Shown: positions 33,336 to 45,773, numbered from the stretch's first letter. The stretch is DNA of 64,000 nt from Chrysemys picta bellii (GCF_011386835.1 NC_088796.1:31079011-31143010); one strand, 5' to 3'. Made by a program: numbers and translations. Notes: generated from the letters alone by a model not told the origin.

Positions 33336-33920
33336 ATTAGTCCCCTCATTTGCTCACACTTCTCTGAATCATCATCTCCTCCCTCTTATGTCTCCTCCCA
33401 CCACTACTTCTATTTCCTCTTCCTTCTTACCATGCCTCCCTTTAGCATCTCTTCTAGAGAGTCCAGCTCCTCCTCCTCTTTCAATCTCCAATGTACTCAA
33501 ACATTGTGGTGACAGTTTAAACAGAAAGGGTCCTTCTGGGCTTTTTCCTTGGCCCCCTGCTCTTCTCATTTGGTGCCCTTTTCTCTGGTATGAGTGGATG
33601 AAAGCACCAATTTCAGTTACCATCTTTACACCAATGGCTCATGATTCTATCCATCTGATCCTGATCTGTCTCCATCCATCCTACCCTGTATCTTATCTGT
33701 TCTCGGACATCTCCTCCTGAATGGCTTGCCATCAGCTTGAACTTAACTTCGCCAGAATGGAACTGCTTTACTTTTTCTCCCAAAACCAAACTGATCTTTC
33801 TACTGTTACCTGCTCTCTCTCCACTTCTCCCATTTAACTAATTTGTTTGTCTTACATTAGATAGTAAGCTGTTTCATTCCAGGAACCATGTCTTTCACTG
33901 TGTTTGTGCTGTACCGAACA
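33336..33920 (+). mobile_element. L2-like LINE relic (end of RT and 3' UTR)
   Basis: Across frames there is LLGFFLGPLLFSFG (33525-33570, the GSVLGPLLF block), then DISS-stop-MACHQLELNFARM and ELLYFFSQNQTDL (33707-33800), matching the L2 'DIs.WM..n.LkLN..KTEll.F' region. The 3' part TTAGATAGTAAGCTGTTTCA and GGAACCATGTCTTTCACTGT is the L2 3' UTR. The 151-codon frame at 33265-33720 is in a different phase and is not the L2 protein. It is an old, heavily mutated element. Confidence 0.65.
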
Positions 33921-35934
33921 TGTGACTCCAATCTCAATTTGGCACTTCTGTAATAGATCAACATGTAATTATATCATCCCTCTCTTTTCCATAAATGTGT
34001 GTACATCTGTAGGGGTGGGGAAAGAGGTTAATGCTAGATGGCCATATGGTTATATTCTCTTTGTTCTGCTCTGGTGTATGATGCTTTATATCGTGATGAA
34101 GACATGTAATTTATACAATCCAATGCAAGTTTCAGTGTTGCTAACTCATGTGAGTCTATAATATCAGGCATTTTTCTTCCTGGTGTTCTGAGTTATACAA
34201 CTGAGAATCTCAACGTTCAATTATTTGCTACTTTTTTTATTATTAAAGTAGCTTCTACCTCTTAGGGTTGCAGAAAAAAAAAAAAATCCTGAAAACATGA
34301 ACCCTAAAGGATCAAAATATAGAACACAATGCAAAAAGACTCAATGTTTGGGGGTTTTATTTCCATAATGTTTAAGACTATACCAGACCCCAAAAAGGAC
34401 TGACATTTTGGACACTTGGGGTTTGCTATGTTCCAGTGTTGCTATCTGGTCCTTAGTGTTCCTACCAATTTGCTCTTGCCTAGGCTAATACAACTCTTTC
34501 AGGTAATTCTGTCAGAGTATCAATGGGTTTATTCAGTTCATTCATACTCTCTCATCCACAGGATCAAAATTCATAGATTTTTATTCCATTTATTGGAAAA
34601 CAGATTGATTCATGACTCTAGTAATGGATGTGACAAAATTGTGCTCGTATGTAATAATGGCTAATGATATCAAATTACCATACTTTCACTGGAAAAAAAT
34701 CAGGACACTATTTTCCCCAAAGCTTTCATGCTGCTATCTTCCTGAACAGCTCCCATTTTATTCATTAAAAATGATCAATCTTAACTCTAGTTACTGCATT
34801 TCAGGATTAGTTTAGCAGCTTAATGGAGAACTGAATAGACCTCAATGTTAAGTGAATATCAAACAACTTAAAATTACCTTAAAATTCAGTAACTGGTCCA
34901 TATTACAAAAAGTCTAGTTACAGACATGCATAAATTGGTTTACCCTGTCCTACTGATTCTCATTAGTTACAAATTGAAGACTATATGCTCCTCCCCATCC
35001 CCGCCATTGCATGGCATAGAATCACAAATATTGTTCAAAATTCAGAGAAGGCAAGCAGGCAACAGCTTCCCTTATGCTAAAATAAAAAAAATAAAATAAA
35101 ATAAAATAAAAGGGGGGGGTGTTGGATGTGTGGTGGGAGTTGGGGGCAGAGAGGAGAAACAGAAGATAGTTCATGAAAAATACCCATCAGGCCTATTATA
35201 TTAGAAAAATCTTCTCTCTCCCACCACATCTGAAAAACAAACATGCCTTAGAATCCAACAACAGCCCCAGATTTATGATAAGACAACTGGGTAAATTCAG
35301 AGCTCAGGTTCAGGAAGGTGACTGCATGGACAGTTATGTTCCTATCATTAAAAAACAATAGTGTGATTCCCTGTCTCACATAATACATCAAATTTACCAA
35401 AATGCAATAAAAGGAAGTGCAAACCATGAAGAATGGTTGCATTAAAGGATTCCTATAGAACAATATACCATCAAGCAGAACAGAGTGAGGTAGAAGTTGA
35501 CTGAATTTAATAGCACAATGGGTGGATGAACAAATGCAGCATTTAATCATAGTTAAAAATTGACCTTAATTTTAACTTCAAAGCCAAACTTTTTTTAAAA
35601 AGGGGGATGGAAAAATCATAGACTCTCTGGAGAACAGGATTCATGGAAGAGTCCAAATATCCAGAGAGCTAGGAATTCCATATTTATTAAGTAAAAATGA
35701 ATTTGGTTACAGGCACACAAAAAAGGGGGGAGGGAAGAGAATAAAAAACATAAGAAAACATTAGAGCCAAGCTTTACAGGGAGTATCAGTCACTCTATTA
35801 AAGAATACAGCCTATTCCTCCCTCAGAGAAACTGTACTCACTTTCCTATAGTGAAAAGGAAACCTCAGTCTTTATATAGTGGTGAGGTTCAAGGGAGGAG
35901 AAATCTTTTACTGTGTGTGAGCATTAGAGTCAAA
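33921..35934. other. No gene; small repeat pieces
   Basis: 34261-34330 (GAAAACATGAACCCTAAAGG) resembles 49825-49870 and 57780-57845. An (AAAAT)n run lies at 35082-35112, followed by a G run. The rest is unique AT-rich DNA. Confidence 0.45.
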
Positions 35935-36219
35935 GGCTAGGTCTATACTACCCGCCGATTCAGGCGGGTAGAAATCGACCTCTCGGGGATCGATTTATCG
36001 CGTCCCATCGGGACGCGACAATCGATCCCCGAATCGGCGCTCTTACTCCACCAGCGGAGGTGGTAGTAAGCGCCGCCGACAGAAAGCCGCAGAAGTCGAT
36101 TTTGCCGCCGTCCTCACAACGGGGTAAGTCGGCTGCGATACGTCGAATTCAGCTACGCTATTCACGTAGCTGAATTTGCGTATCTTAAATCGACTCCCCC
36201 CTGTAGTGTAGATGTACCC
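35935..36219. mobile_element. Harbinger-like (Chompy-type) MITE with hairpins
   Basis: The ends GGCTAGGTCTATACTAC and GTAGTGTAGATGTACCC are inverted repeats (12-13 of 17 match). Inside are hairpins: CCCGCC/GGCGGG at 35951-35968; a large one about 35982-36032 with arms around TCGGGGATCGATT and AATCGATCCCCGA closed by CGCGTCCC/GGGACGCG; and ATTCAGCTACG/CGTAGCTGAAT at 36148-36176. TTA follows the right end, but the left flank is AAA, so the 3-bp duplication is not confirmed. The end sequence and structure match MITEs common in turtles and crocodilians. Confidence 0.8.
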
Positions 36220-36223
36220 TTAA

Positions 36224-36783
36224 TGATCTTAACTGACCTCAGGTGTTCCTTTTGATATAAACCTCAGACACCCATCTTGGCTGATATTTAGAGGGGCTGA
36301 CTAACTAAATTAGAAATGGGAAAAAATATGCCACAACTCAAAAGAAGAGGTGTGAGAGTCAGAGGAAAAAAAAAACAGTCATTTCTCCACTCATGGCTGC
36401 GAGTTATTTTCAAACAGGAAATCACAACACCATACAGTATAATATCATCCTCAGATCTCTACTGATTAGCAAGTATCTTCTTGGACCATTTCTTTTATAG
36501 ACATAGTAGTGTATAAAAATTAGCCATTGAGACTCCTCTTCAAAGAGGATCTTTATGACTGATTTCAGTCTCTTCCAATGTTCCTAATTTCTTACTCTAG
36601 CAATGAGCAAAGATGGCATCACGTCTTTCACCAGAAAGTAATGTCTTTAGCATTAAGTTAGGTATGCAGCAAATGAAAAGTAAAGGACTAATAGCATCAT
36701 AATTGTTCCAGACCCTGTAATTGTTTTATTTGTTCTGGAAAATGAGACATTTAAGCAAACATATGCTAACCCCATCTCTGTGT

Positions 36784-36819
<36 letters not shown>

Positions 36820-37434
36820 GAAGAACCTTATGTCCATTTCCATGACTGAGGAGTAGAGGTGATCAGAAAAATATATGGTGGAACCATTTTCCATTGGAGA
36901 ATGCAATTCCACTGAAGTTAAAACACTGTGAAATTGCACTTGTTTTGGAGAAAAGCAGGGGGGGGGAAAGCTCTAACAATGGCAAAAAATCCTGTTTCAA
37001 CATTTTCAGAACTAAATGTTTCAATTTTACGTTTTAAAATGTCGTTGTTTTGACCTTATTTTGTGTTATATGCAATATAAAATTTTAAAAGGCAACAATT
37101 GAAATAGACGTGTCAAATGAAACAAAAATGAACAAGGGAAACAGTATAAATAGCTATGAGCATTGTGGCACTATATCTTATAATAATTTTCTTATTTTTA
37201 TGACAAGACATGTCTTCCAATAACACAGATTGAAGTGAGTCTCCAGATTCTTTTCAGCCTTTGGCTAAAGAAGGAAGATGTGATCTACTCTGATCTAGAA
37301 GTTACATTTACATCTTCTGTTCCACTTCTCTACCCTGAATTATATGAACAGATTTGGTGCATTAGTTGCACAAAGCATATGAAACACTGGTTAAACCAAT
37401 CTGAATATTGGATTTGCTAATATCTGAAGGCCTA
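36224..37434. other. No gene; (GT)/(CG)/(CA) run and T-rich words
   Basis: 36780-36820 is TGTGTGCGCGCGCGCACACA followed by (CA)n, which could form Z-DNA. 36855-37110 resembles the T-rich family at 16060. No coding signal is seen. Confidence 0.45.
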
Positions 37435-37495
37435 ATTTTAAATACCCATTTCATTATATGAAATATCAAGAAGGCTGGTCACTTTACGCAGTCAG

Positions 37496-37545
<50 letters not shown>

Positions 37546-37606
37546 CTGACTGCGTAAAGTGACCAGCCTTCTTGATATTTCATATAATGAAATGGGTATT
37601 TAAAAT
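37435..37606. repeat. Perfect 172-bp AT-centred palindrome
   Basis: The 66-base arm at 37435-37500 is the exact reverse complement of 37541-37606. The 40 bases between (37501-37540) are (TA)n, itself self-complementary, so the whole is one palindrome with no mismatch. It is followed by (TA)n and (CA)n at 37603-37640. AT-rich palindromes of this kind can extrude cruciforms and are known to be unstable. A local fold-back assembly error is the main alternative. Confidence 0.97.
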
Positions 37607-37640
37607 ATATATATATATATACATACACACACACACACAC

Positions 37641-38457
37641 TGGCACTGACCATTTTGATAGCAAACAGCAGCAGGACTGTCTGAAAGTCTGTCCATGCTA
37701 ACATTTCTCATTATGCCAGTTCAGATATTCTAGGAGCAACTACTTCCACATCTTGTCACTGGTACAAGTGATGGGGCAACTGGCAAGGATCAAGGAATTG
37801 GGAACCAAGAGGAGTAATATCCATCCTCAAGGTGTACAAGATGGAACTATTGATTCAGAAAGCTCCTGAATTCAGTTGTTTCTATTTTATACTGGGATTT
37901 TGAAGTAAGCTCCCAAAATAAGATCCTGTGCATCTCTACTCATGATCCTCTGCTTATCTTACCATTCCCAGAGTTAACATAGCCAAAACAAAATACAAGA
38001 ACAGCATACCACTTTTTTTGTGCTACTAGTATTATTCTTACACAGGGGTAAACATTAGTATCGCTATCGCAGAAGTTGTCTCTTGTATGGCAAGCCCAGA
38101 CAATAGTATGAACCCCACTACTGGTTTAGGGATAAGAATTCAATCCTAAATTAACAGTAGAATTTTCCTCATTCATTACAATTCCCCTCTCTCCTCCTCC
38201 ACTACCCAAAAGAGAGGTTGAACACAATAACTTGCATGTCTAATTTCGAGCAGAACATATTTGTGACAATTTATATGCTGGATATACTGTTCAAAAATGG
38301 TTGACCATTAAGCAAAACTTGTCTTGTAATAGTGTCATGATCAGTGAGATTTTGGGTTATTTATTGCTTACTTATTTGCGATGGTAAAATAATTACATGG
38401 AAATCTACTGTTTAGATAGGTTTTTAAAGAAGCTACCTATATATATATATATATATA
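37641..38457. other. No gene; (TA)n at the end
   Basis: Unique sequence. A (TA)n run at 38437-38458 leads into the hairpin that follows. Confidence 0.45.
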
Positions 38458-38501
38458 TGGTCCAGATTTAAAATATATTTATTTATTTTAAATCTGGACC
38501 A
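38458..38501. repeat. 17-bp perfect hairpin beside (TA)n
   Basis: TGGTCCAGATTTAAAAT at 38458-38474 is the exact reverse complement of 38485-38501, with a 10-base AT loop (38475-38484). It abuts a (TA)n run, the same setting as the larger palindrome 1 kb upstream. Confidence 0.95.
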
Positions 38502-38787
38502 CTTGCTCATTTGGTGTGGACTCTCCTCTTTGTACTTATTCTGTTCATTCTTTGGGCTACTGCATAGCAGAAGTGCTTTACTCTACTGGACTAAAACTAC
38601 AGTAATACCAAATCCAGCTAGCAGAGTTTGGGCTCCATTAAATTCCAGCCTCTGTCAAGAAATGCTGGGAACAGCTGGTCTTTGATACCTCTGCAGAGTC
38701 AGGCTCAAGATGTGCCAAATTAGGCACCCAAAATCAAAGGTTAATTTTTAAAATTTTGGCTTAAATAAAAATTGTGTAAATAATATA

Positions 38788-38838
38788 TTTACCACGTTAT
38801 ATCCGAATTCGTGTTATATCGGGGTAGAGGTGTATAGT
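38788..38838. mobile_element. Terminal fragment of a DNA transposon
   Basis: GTTATATCCGAATTCGTG and TTATATCGGGGTAGAGGTGT match, in reverse, the ACACCTCTACCCCGATATAA terminus of a MITE that I recall from turtles and crocodilians. Only about 50 bp remain. No duplication is visible and the superfamily is not determined here. Confidence 0.5.
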
Positions 38839-38999
38839 TAAAAAAACCTCTGACGCATGATTATGAAGAGCTACAGACTGCAGAATTCTGACTCAACCCC
38901 AGGCCTCTGAGCATAGTACTCACATTTTGCTGAGTCAATTTGCCTCATTGCTATTTGTTATGGTGATTAGTTATTTGGGGCAGCAGATCTGTATTCTCT

Positions 39000-40190
39000 G
39001 TACCCTTCAACAGGTTAACAAGCCTTGTGGAAAGGGGGAAAACAGTAGATGTGTTATATCTTGACTTTAGTAAGGCATTGGATACGGTCTTGCATGACCT
39101 TCTCATAAACAAACTAGGGAAATACAACCTAAATGGAGCTACTATAAAGTGGGTGCACAACTGGTTTGAAAACTGCTCTCTCTGGGAATGGTTATCTGAG
39201 GTTCACAGTCAAGTTGGAATGGTACATCGAATGTGGTCCTGCAGGGATCAGTCCTGGGTCCAGTTCTGTTCAATATCTTCAAAGATTTAGATAATGGCAT
39301 AGAGAGTACACTTATGAAGTTCGCAGACGATACGAAGCTGGGAGGGGTTGCAAGTGCTTTTGAGGATAGGATTAAAATTCAAAATGATCGGGACAAACTC
39401 GAGAAATGGTCTGAAGTACATAGTATGAAATTCAATAAGGACAAATGCAAAGTACTCCATTTACAAAGGAACAATCAGTTGCACACATACAAAATGGGAA
39501 ATGACTGCCTAGGAAAGAGTACTGCAGAGAGGGATCTGGGGGTCATAGTGGATCAAAGGCTAAATAGGAGTCAGCAGTGTAACACTGTTTCAAAAAAGCA
39601 AACAAACATTCTGGGATGTATTAGCAGGAGTGTTGTAAGCAAGACAAGTAGTAACTCTTCCCCTCTGCATGCACTGATAAGGCCTCAACTGGATTATTGT
39701 GTCCAGTTCTGGATACCACATTTCAGGAAAGATGTGGACAAATTGGAGAAAGTCCAGAGAAGAGTAACAAAAATGATTAAAGGTCTAGAAAACATGACCC
39801 ATGAGGGAAGATTGAAAAAAATTGGGTTTGTTTAGTTTGGAGAAGAGAAGACTGAGGGGATACATATGTTTCCAAATAAATAAAAGGTTCTTACAAGGAG
39901 AGGGGAGAAAAATTGTTCTCCTTAACCTATGAGGATAGGACAAGAAACAATGGGCTTAAATTGCACCAAGGATAGTTTAGGTTGGACATTAGGAAAACCT
40001 TCCTGTCAGGCTGGTTAAGCAGTGGAATACATTGCCCATGGAGGTTGTGGAATCTCCATCATTGGAGATTTAAGAATTGGTTAGACAAACACCTGTCAGG
40101 TGTTAAATAGATAACACTTAGTCCTGCCACGAGTGCAGAGGACTGGACTAGATGACTCCTTGAGGTCCCTTCCAGCCCTATGATGATTAG
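39000..40190 (+). mobile_element. CR1 LINE, 5'-truncated, 1.2 kb
   Basis: RT remnants in two frames: VLYLDFSKALDTVLHDLLIN (39048-39108), then LQGSVLGPVLFNIF, FADDTKLGGVASAFEDRI, SMKFNKDKCKVLHLQ, ERDLGVIVDQRLNRSQQC, LIRPQLDYCVQFWIPHF and [17 protein letters not shown] (39239-39835). The catalytic FADD is intact, but the QGS motif is LQGS instead of PQGS and the frame breaks at about 39240 and 39835. The 3' UTR ends in GACTAGATGACTCCTTGAGG and CCAGCCCTATGATGATT at about 40190. It is closest to the 1193-2087 copy. Confidence 0.92.
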
Positions 40191-40194
40191 TATT

Positions 40195-40800
40195 AGACCC
40201 CCATTTGTCTCCTTTCCCTCCCCCCATTTACTGGTAGCTTATCCCATCCTACTTTGAATCAGGACGTTAAGTCACCTAGCTCCTTCACAGACATCGTATT
40301 AATGGCTCAGACTGGACACATGATGTTTTAAGTTTGGTACAATAAAATGTGTATTGCTAATTGGCAGAAATACTACACTTTAATGACTAGTTTAAAAATA
40401 GTAACATCTTTCAGAAGAGCATTTTATTTAGATGGACTATAAACTACTAACATGCAAAATTTGGTGAATTTGAAGCCTGTTTGTATGTTAAAAGGATTTT
40501 TAATTGCTCTTTCCACCTCACAGGTCTGTCAATAGTATGAGTGACTATGATGCTGATAAACCAGCTCAGTGTGATGCTCACAGATCAGCTCAAATCAAAG
40601 CCAAAGGCCAATTCACTTGTGTGTGAATATCAAATAAACGTTAATGTTCTTGTCTTCACTTACCTATAACCTGTTTACTATCACATTACATTTATGTATA
40701 CCCTGTACTTAATTAGATCAAAAGTGTATGTTAGTAAGAATTTACTTGATGTGTAAACTGCATGAAATTTAATGAAAGATTGTTTGGACTGCTGTAACTA
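40195..40800. other. No recognisable feature
   Basis: AT-rich unique sequence. The left boundary of the LTR-like relic that follows may extend into it. Confidence 0.4.
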
Positions 40801-41450
40801 AATGCATTGTGTATATCTCTAATTGGATTGCCCATCAAACAGGATCAGAGCATTGGAACTCTAAATGAAGCAGCATGCTAACTTCAAAGCATGGGTCACT
40901 GTGTTTAACAATGGGAAATCCACAGACCCAGTCTGCATTTAGGCAACAGAGGAAAAACCCATGCTGTGATGGAAACAGTTGCCAGATTGCTTTCTGGGGA
41001 AGACAGCTATAATAATGGATCCAGGGAATGATCCTGTATTTCTGATGTTTGGACACTTTCAGTGAGCATTCCATATGCAAGACAGAGATCCCCAAAGTTA
41101 TTTTGGGTAGCCCTGAGAGATTTATGGAAAACTAGCAATTACTATATATCTGCTACCACTTTGGACTTACAAACTTGGACTCACCTGTTAATGTATTTTA
41201 CCTACTTTAACCTCTAACTCCTTTCTTAGCTAATAAATCTTTAGTTAATTTACTAAAGAAATTGGCTGTCAGCAGTGTTTTTGGCATAAGATCGAGACTA
41301 TCCATTGATCTGGGGGACTAAATAATCAATCCTTTGAGATTAGGTTACTTCCAATGTGAGGATTTTTGGTTTTAATAATCTTTCATCACAAAGACTAGTT
41401 TTGTCAGGGTGGCAAGATGCACTGGAGAGCTTAAAGGAGCTGTATATAAC
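40800..41450 (+). mobile_element. LTR-like retroelement relic, uncertain
   Basis: It contains CTAATTGGATTGCCCATCAA, an internal AATAAA (41231) and then TTAGTTAATTTACTAAAGAA with AAATTGGCTGTCAGC. I associate this order with a turtle LTR family. No protein, no paired LTR and no target duplication could be found, so this is a recognition-based call. Confidence 0.4.
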
Positions 41451-41470
41451 AGTGTATAACTTCATGTAAA

Positions 41471-43540
41471 ACTAATATAGTAAATAGTAATCCAGGAGTT
41501 CACATTTGTTACTGTCTTGGTGAAATCTAATTATAGAGTATACCACCAGTTTGGAGTGTCTGCCCAGTTTTCTGACAGTCTGACCTCTAGCTCAGTTGTG
41601 AGCTACTCTAGACAGCATGAGAGTGACCACCCTCCATCCTGACAAGCTACTCTCCCCCCTCCCCGGACAAAAATAAGATGCTAAAGGATGGTACATGAGT
41701 ATGATGTTAGTCCTACAGGTATGCACATTTGGGCTATCCAGGGAAAGATTGTCAGGAAGACCAGCTATTTAATTATTCTACCTCAGCCACCTTACAGGTT
41801 CTCTGAGAAGTCACACAAAGTACAATATGAGACACAGCAACATTTCAGCAAACTTCTCTAGCATTATCTGAGAACTGGGACAGACCTCATCAGTTACCTA
41901 CTTGATTTAAAAAAAATAAATAAAAAAAAACAGGAACTTAAATAAAAACCATATGCTAAAAGGCGTTTGATTTTCTTGCTGTATTTGAAAAAGCTTTTCA
42001 ATAAACATCTCCCTCTTCTCCTCTATTCCCCATCCCCAGCAGATGAATGCAGGGTGGCAAAGCAACCAACTAGGAGAAATAAGATTTTATAGAGAAGAAT
42101 TTTGTCCATTATCTAATTTACACTGATGCCACTTCAGTGATTCATTTGAATTGCACTGATATAACTGCAGAACTTGGCACATTACAAGGAGATATTCTGT
42201 GAACTTCCTTCTTTCCATTTTTCTCTAGGCCCCCAAATGCCATTTACATCTATTTCCTCTATCCACAAGCAAGCACTTAAAGCTAAAATCTTCAAACAGT
42301 TTGAAGGAAATAGCCAGAGTAGTTAAAGGGCAATTTTGTTAAATTGTCATTTGTTTGGAACTTGAGCACATAAATAATTCTAACAACAAAAGTGGGGGGG
42401 GATTACAAATCTAGGGTGATAATTACTTAATTTGTGGAAAATCAGCACTTTATAACAATTTAGTTATATCATTCTTCAAGCATAAAAAAAAGTGTGGTAT
42501 GTGCTGTAGGCATGGGGAGAGATCTTCATCCTTGCTCCACCACCTTTATTTCAGGTCAGAGGACCGCAGTGGCATAAAGGGGCCCAAAAGTTCCAGAACT
42601 GGCCAGGGGAGGATTTCTCTGGCATGGGGACTGAGGGAGACAGCTATAAGGCTGCCTCCTAAAGATGCCCACACTAGCCTCAGGGGAGAAAGCTGGGGCT
42701 GAAGCACATAGTGCTAAGGAAATTCCAAGCAGTGCTGTAGGCCATAGGGAAGACTAGGGAGACTTTTGTAAGTTAGATAGGCCCCTAGGGAAGTCTAGTT
42801 TATGTCAGCAACTGCTCCAACCCACAGAAGCGCCCAGGAATAGATGGGCGCAAAGGTGTCTCAAAGCCATCTGAGTTCCATTCTCCCTACTCCTGGTCAC
42901 TATTCCTGTGCTGCACTTCTCGCACAGAATCTCACCCATGATGGTCCCTGCCCCCGAGGAGACTGCAGTGTGAGGTTCAAAACCAGCAAACTGTTGTGAA
43001 CACAAAGCTGCTCATCTACATAAGTAGCCCCATTGAACTCAATGATCCATATGAACTATAGGCCAGTCCCAAACTTAAGGTTGATACCTCTGATACAGAA
43101 GAATTCTATGACTTTAGCCAGTTGGTTGCAATGATACAGATATGATTAATGGATCATATTAAGTCACTGACGAGTTACACCAGGGTTTAGTTTGGTCCAG
43201 TATCTCTCTACTTCCTTGAGAGTTGTGGGATATTAAGAAGAATACACTTAAAATCAGGAGGAATAGTATTTAGAAATAAGTTGGTAATTTTAAAAAATTA
43301 TGAACAGCAAACACTGCCAAAAGGGTCAGAAGTATTTCAGAGAACCTTTTAATTAACTGTCTCATAACTTTACAGCAGTGCACAAAGACTATAATTATTC
43401 TATAAGTTATTAATTTAACTTTTATAGGTTGATTAACAGAAATAAGTTAACTTAACATTAGAAATGTTAATGTCTTGATATCATGTGGCTAGCTACATTA
43501 TACACTTGTAGTACATTTGGTTTGCTGGCAATTCTGAAAA
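41471..43540. other. No recognisable gene
   Basis: Unique sequence. Short frames at 42499-42702 and 42805-43005 show no domain. 42105-42180 and 43155-43210 carry words such as GAGTTACACCAGGG that also occur at 59265-59345 (an old dispersed motif). Confidence 0.4.
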
Positions 43541-43855
43541 ACTGGGAAAGATTATTTGAGGTCAAACTTTCTAAATTTTCAGCAAATTTAAAAGTTGAAA
43601 AAATGGTTTTGGATTAGACAAAAATGTTTCATTTTGATTTGACTATTTTAAATATTTGATTAAAAAAATTAAAAGGAAATCTTGAAATGAAAATTTCAAA
43701 CTGAAATTGCAACTTTTGTTTTGATAAATCTCCACACAACTTATTTTAAAAATATTCAGAAAAAAAAAAAACCATGAATTTGCAAAATATTTTGGTGTCA
43801 CTGAAGCTGCATTTTTCACTTAAGTTTTGTGCAAAAGTTTTTGCCCAGGTCTAGT
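43540..43855. repeat. T-rich dispersed repeat copy
   Basis: It ends AGTTTTTGCCCAGGTCTAG and is full of AAATTTTCAGC, AAATGTTTCATTTTG and TGAAATGAAAATTTC words, like 16060-16410. Confidence 0.45.
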
Positions 43856-44622
43856 AAAAAGTGACTTTAAAGTGGACACTTTACACTGCTTTGACAGTAC
43901 AAAGTTGTTTTAAGTTGCCTTAGTGTAACTAAGATTCTTTTTTAAAAAATTCACTTGTGAACTCTTAAATTATACAGCAAAGATGATGATTACAAGACGA
44001 CATTGTTGGCCTTTCCCTAATTCTTGTTATTTTAGTCACCCACTATTGCATTTGGCTATAATTGATCATAAAAGGTGGGAACCACTGTTTTAACATAATG
44101 TGACCTTCCTTAAATGAAGGATTTTTTAAAGTGTAACACCTTGAATCGGTATTACAAAATTATCCGTTAAGGTTGGCTTAAGAGAGGAAAAACTCTAGTT
44201 GTAAAGAGACGCTAGTTTGGATCCAGCATCCTTTAACCGTGGAGTTAGTACAGATTTGGATAAAGGCTTTGGTTGTTCAGTACACAGTTATAGCATCAAA
44301 AGTTCACATGGTTCTGAACAATTAACTTTGCATAAACTTTGTAACAAATAACAAGAGCCATGACCCAAAAAGCAGACAATATAAAAAAGAAAGCACACTG
44401 ATCTTTTAATTCTGATACACAACACGTAAGAAAGGGTTTTACCTTCCAATTTAACAACTGCAGGGAACAGGATCCCTTTCACTCAATTACATTTCTGTTC
44501 TATTACCTTATGTTGTGATAAAACAGGTATTTCAAGCTATGAACCCTATAATCAAGTGGTACACTGCATAAGTTTTGTCTCATCCTTATCACAATTGTAG
44601 TAGAACAATTCAATTTAGGTAG
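43856..44622. other. No recognisable feature
   Basis: AT-rich unique sequence. Confidence 0.45.
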
Positions 44623-44860
44623 TCACGCAAAAGGGGCGCTCGTGAGAGGTGGATGCCATGCTGTTACAGCTTGAAACTTTTGTTTTTAATTATTCTGATA
44701 TAATCACATTAATCCAGAAGCTGGGACCTTAAGAAAAACACCAAATATCATGAGACACTACTAAATGATGAGAGTTGGCAACACAGGCTACTCTTTCGAA
44801 AAGAACCATAAATATGCCCATGTTGTTTGTGGTACTTGAATATTAATTGAGGATTATTTC
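44623..44860 (+). repeat. Dispersed repeat B, copy 1
   Basis: It shares with 48796-49086, in the same order, the words GAGAGGTGGATGCCATG / AGAGGTAGGTGTCATGCC, ATTCTGATATAATCACATT, GAAGCTGGGACCTTAAG, ATGAGACACTACTAAATGAT and AAGAACCATAAATATGCCC. It contains no coding frame. I cannot name the family; the CTCATGATATT motif is common in turtle repeats. Confidence 0.8.
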
Positions 44861-45667
44861 CAAGAAAAAAATAATTTAATGAGGAACTAGAATCTGTAAT
44901 CAGTAACTAAGATGTGATAATATTAAAAGGACAAAGGAAATGCAAACATTTATGACAAGTTGGATTTGTTTTGACATGGCCAAAATAAATAGATGGCAGG
45001 AGAAGACCGATGCTGAAGAAAAGGCAGTACTTAGCTTAATATGTTAGAGAGAGACTGTACAAGAAGAGAGCAGTTCATCCTGAGAAACTCTGTAGTAATT
45101 CAAGCCATTTGGGTGTGCTGATGAGTAAATTGTGATCAGGAAAGTTCCTTTTGGGGCAATATCTTAACACATTTTAGAGAGATAAAAACATGTAACCTCC
45201 TGGAATATTGACCCTGTCTTTCTAATAATCTCTTTTATTTCACTGCCACAACATAACTGGTATGTTTCCCAAGATGTAAGAGAGGATCAACATCATATTG
45301 TTCCAGTGAGAGATTTTCCTTCAATACTATCTTTTAGTTCAAGTTACATGAAAATTAGAAAGGGACTACGAGGCAGGGCAAAAAGAAGATGTTTTTCGTG
45401 TGTTTATAGACAGTTACATTGACATACTCCATGGCTGAAAGTACAGCAAAATGCTGACTTATTTCTCTCTCCATAAAACTGCATTCTTACCATCTCAAAT
45501 ACACAGAGGAAGGAGTCAAATGAAGGAAGACAACTGCGTGAAAATCAGTAAAAATTGCCCCACAAAACCATGTCTCTCTTTGAATACTAATGGGAGAAAG
45601 CATTCTGGACTTGACTTCTATCTTAACTTGTGAGATGGAGTTTAATTAAATGTTGTGTTTTAACGTG
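44861..45667. other. No recognisable feature
   Basis: Unique sequence. A 60-codon frame at 45451-45633 has no motif. Confidence 0.45.
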
Positions 45668-45679
45668 CTTGTTGATCTT

Positions 45680-45773
45680 GTAATTTATGCTGTAATAAAT
45701 TTGTTAGTCTCTAAGGTGCCACAAGTACTCCTGTTTTTTGCGGATACAGACTAACACGGCTACTACTCTGAAA
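45680..45773 (+). mobile_element. Short Penelope-like 3'-end insertion
   Basis: AAATTTGTTAGTCTCTAAGG through GCCACAAGTACTCCTG to CTAACACGGCTACTACTCTG is the same 3' end as at 31406-31500 (reverse) and 33180-33212. CTTGTTGATCTT is duplicated exactly at 45668-45679 and 45774-45785. Only the last about 85 bases of the element were inserted, so it has no coding part. Confidence 0.88.

Noticed and set aside
33265..33720. 151-codon plus-strand open frame
   Set aside because: It overlaps an L2 relic whose true RT motifs lie in other phases.
39233..39835. 200-codon open frame as a live gene
   Set aside because: It is CR1 RT with an intact FADD but truncated on both sides by frameshifts and lacking the endonuclease domain.
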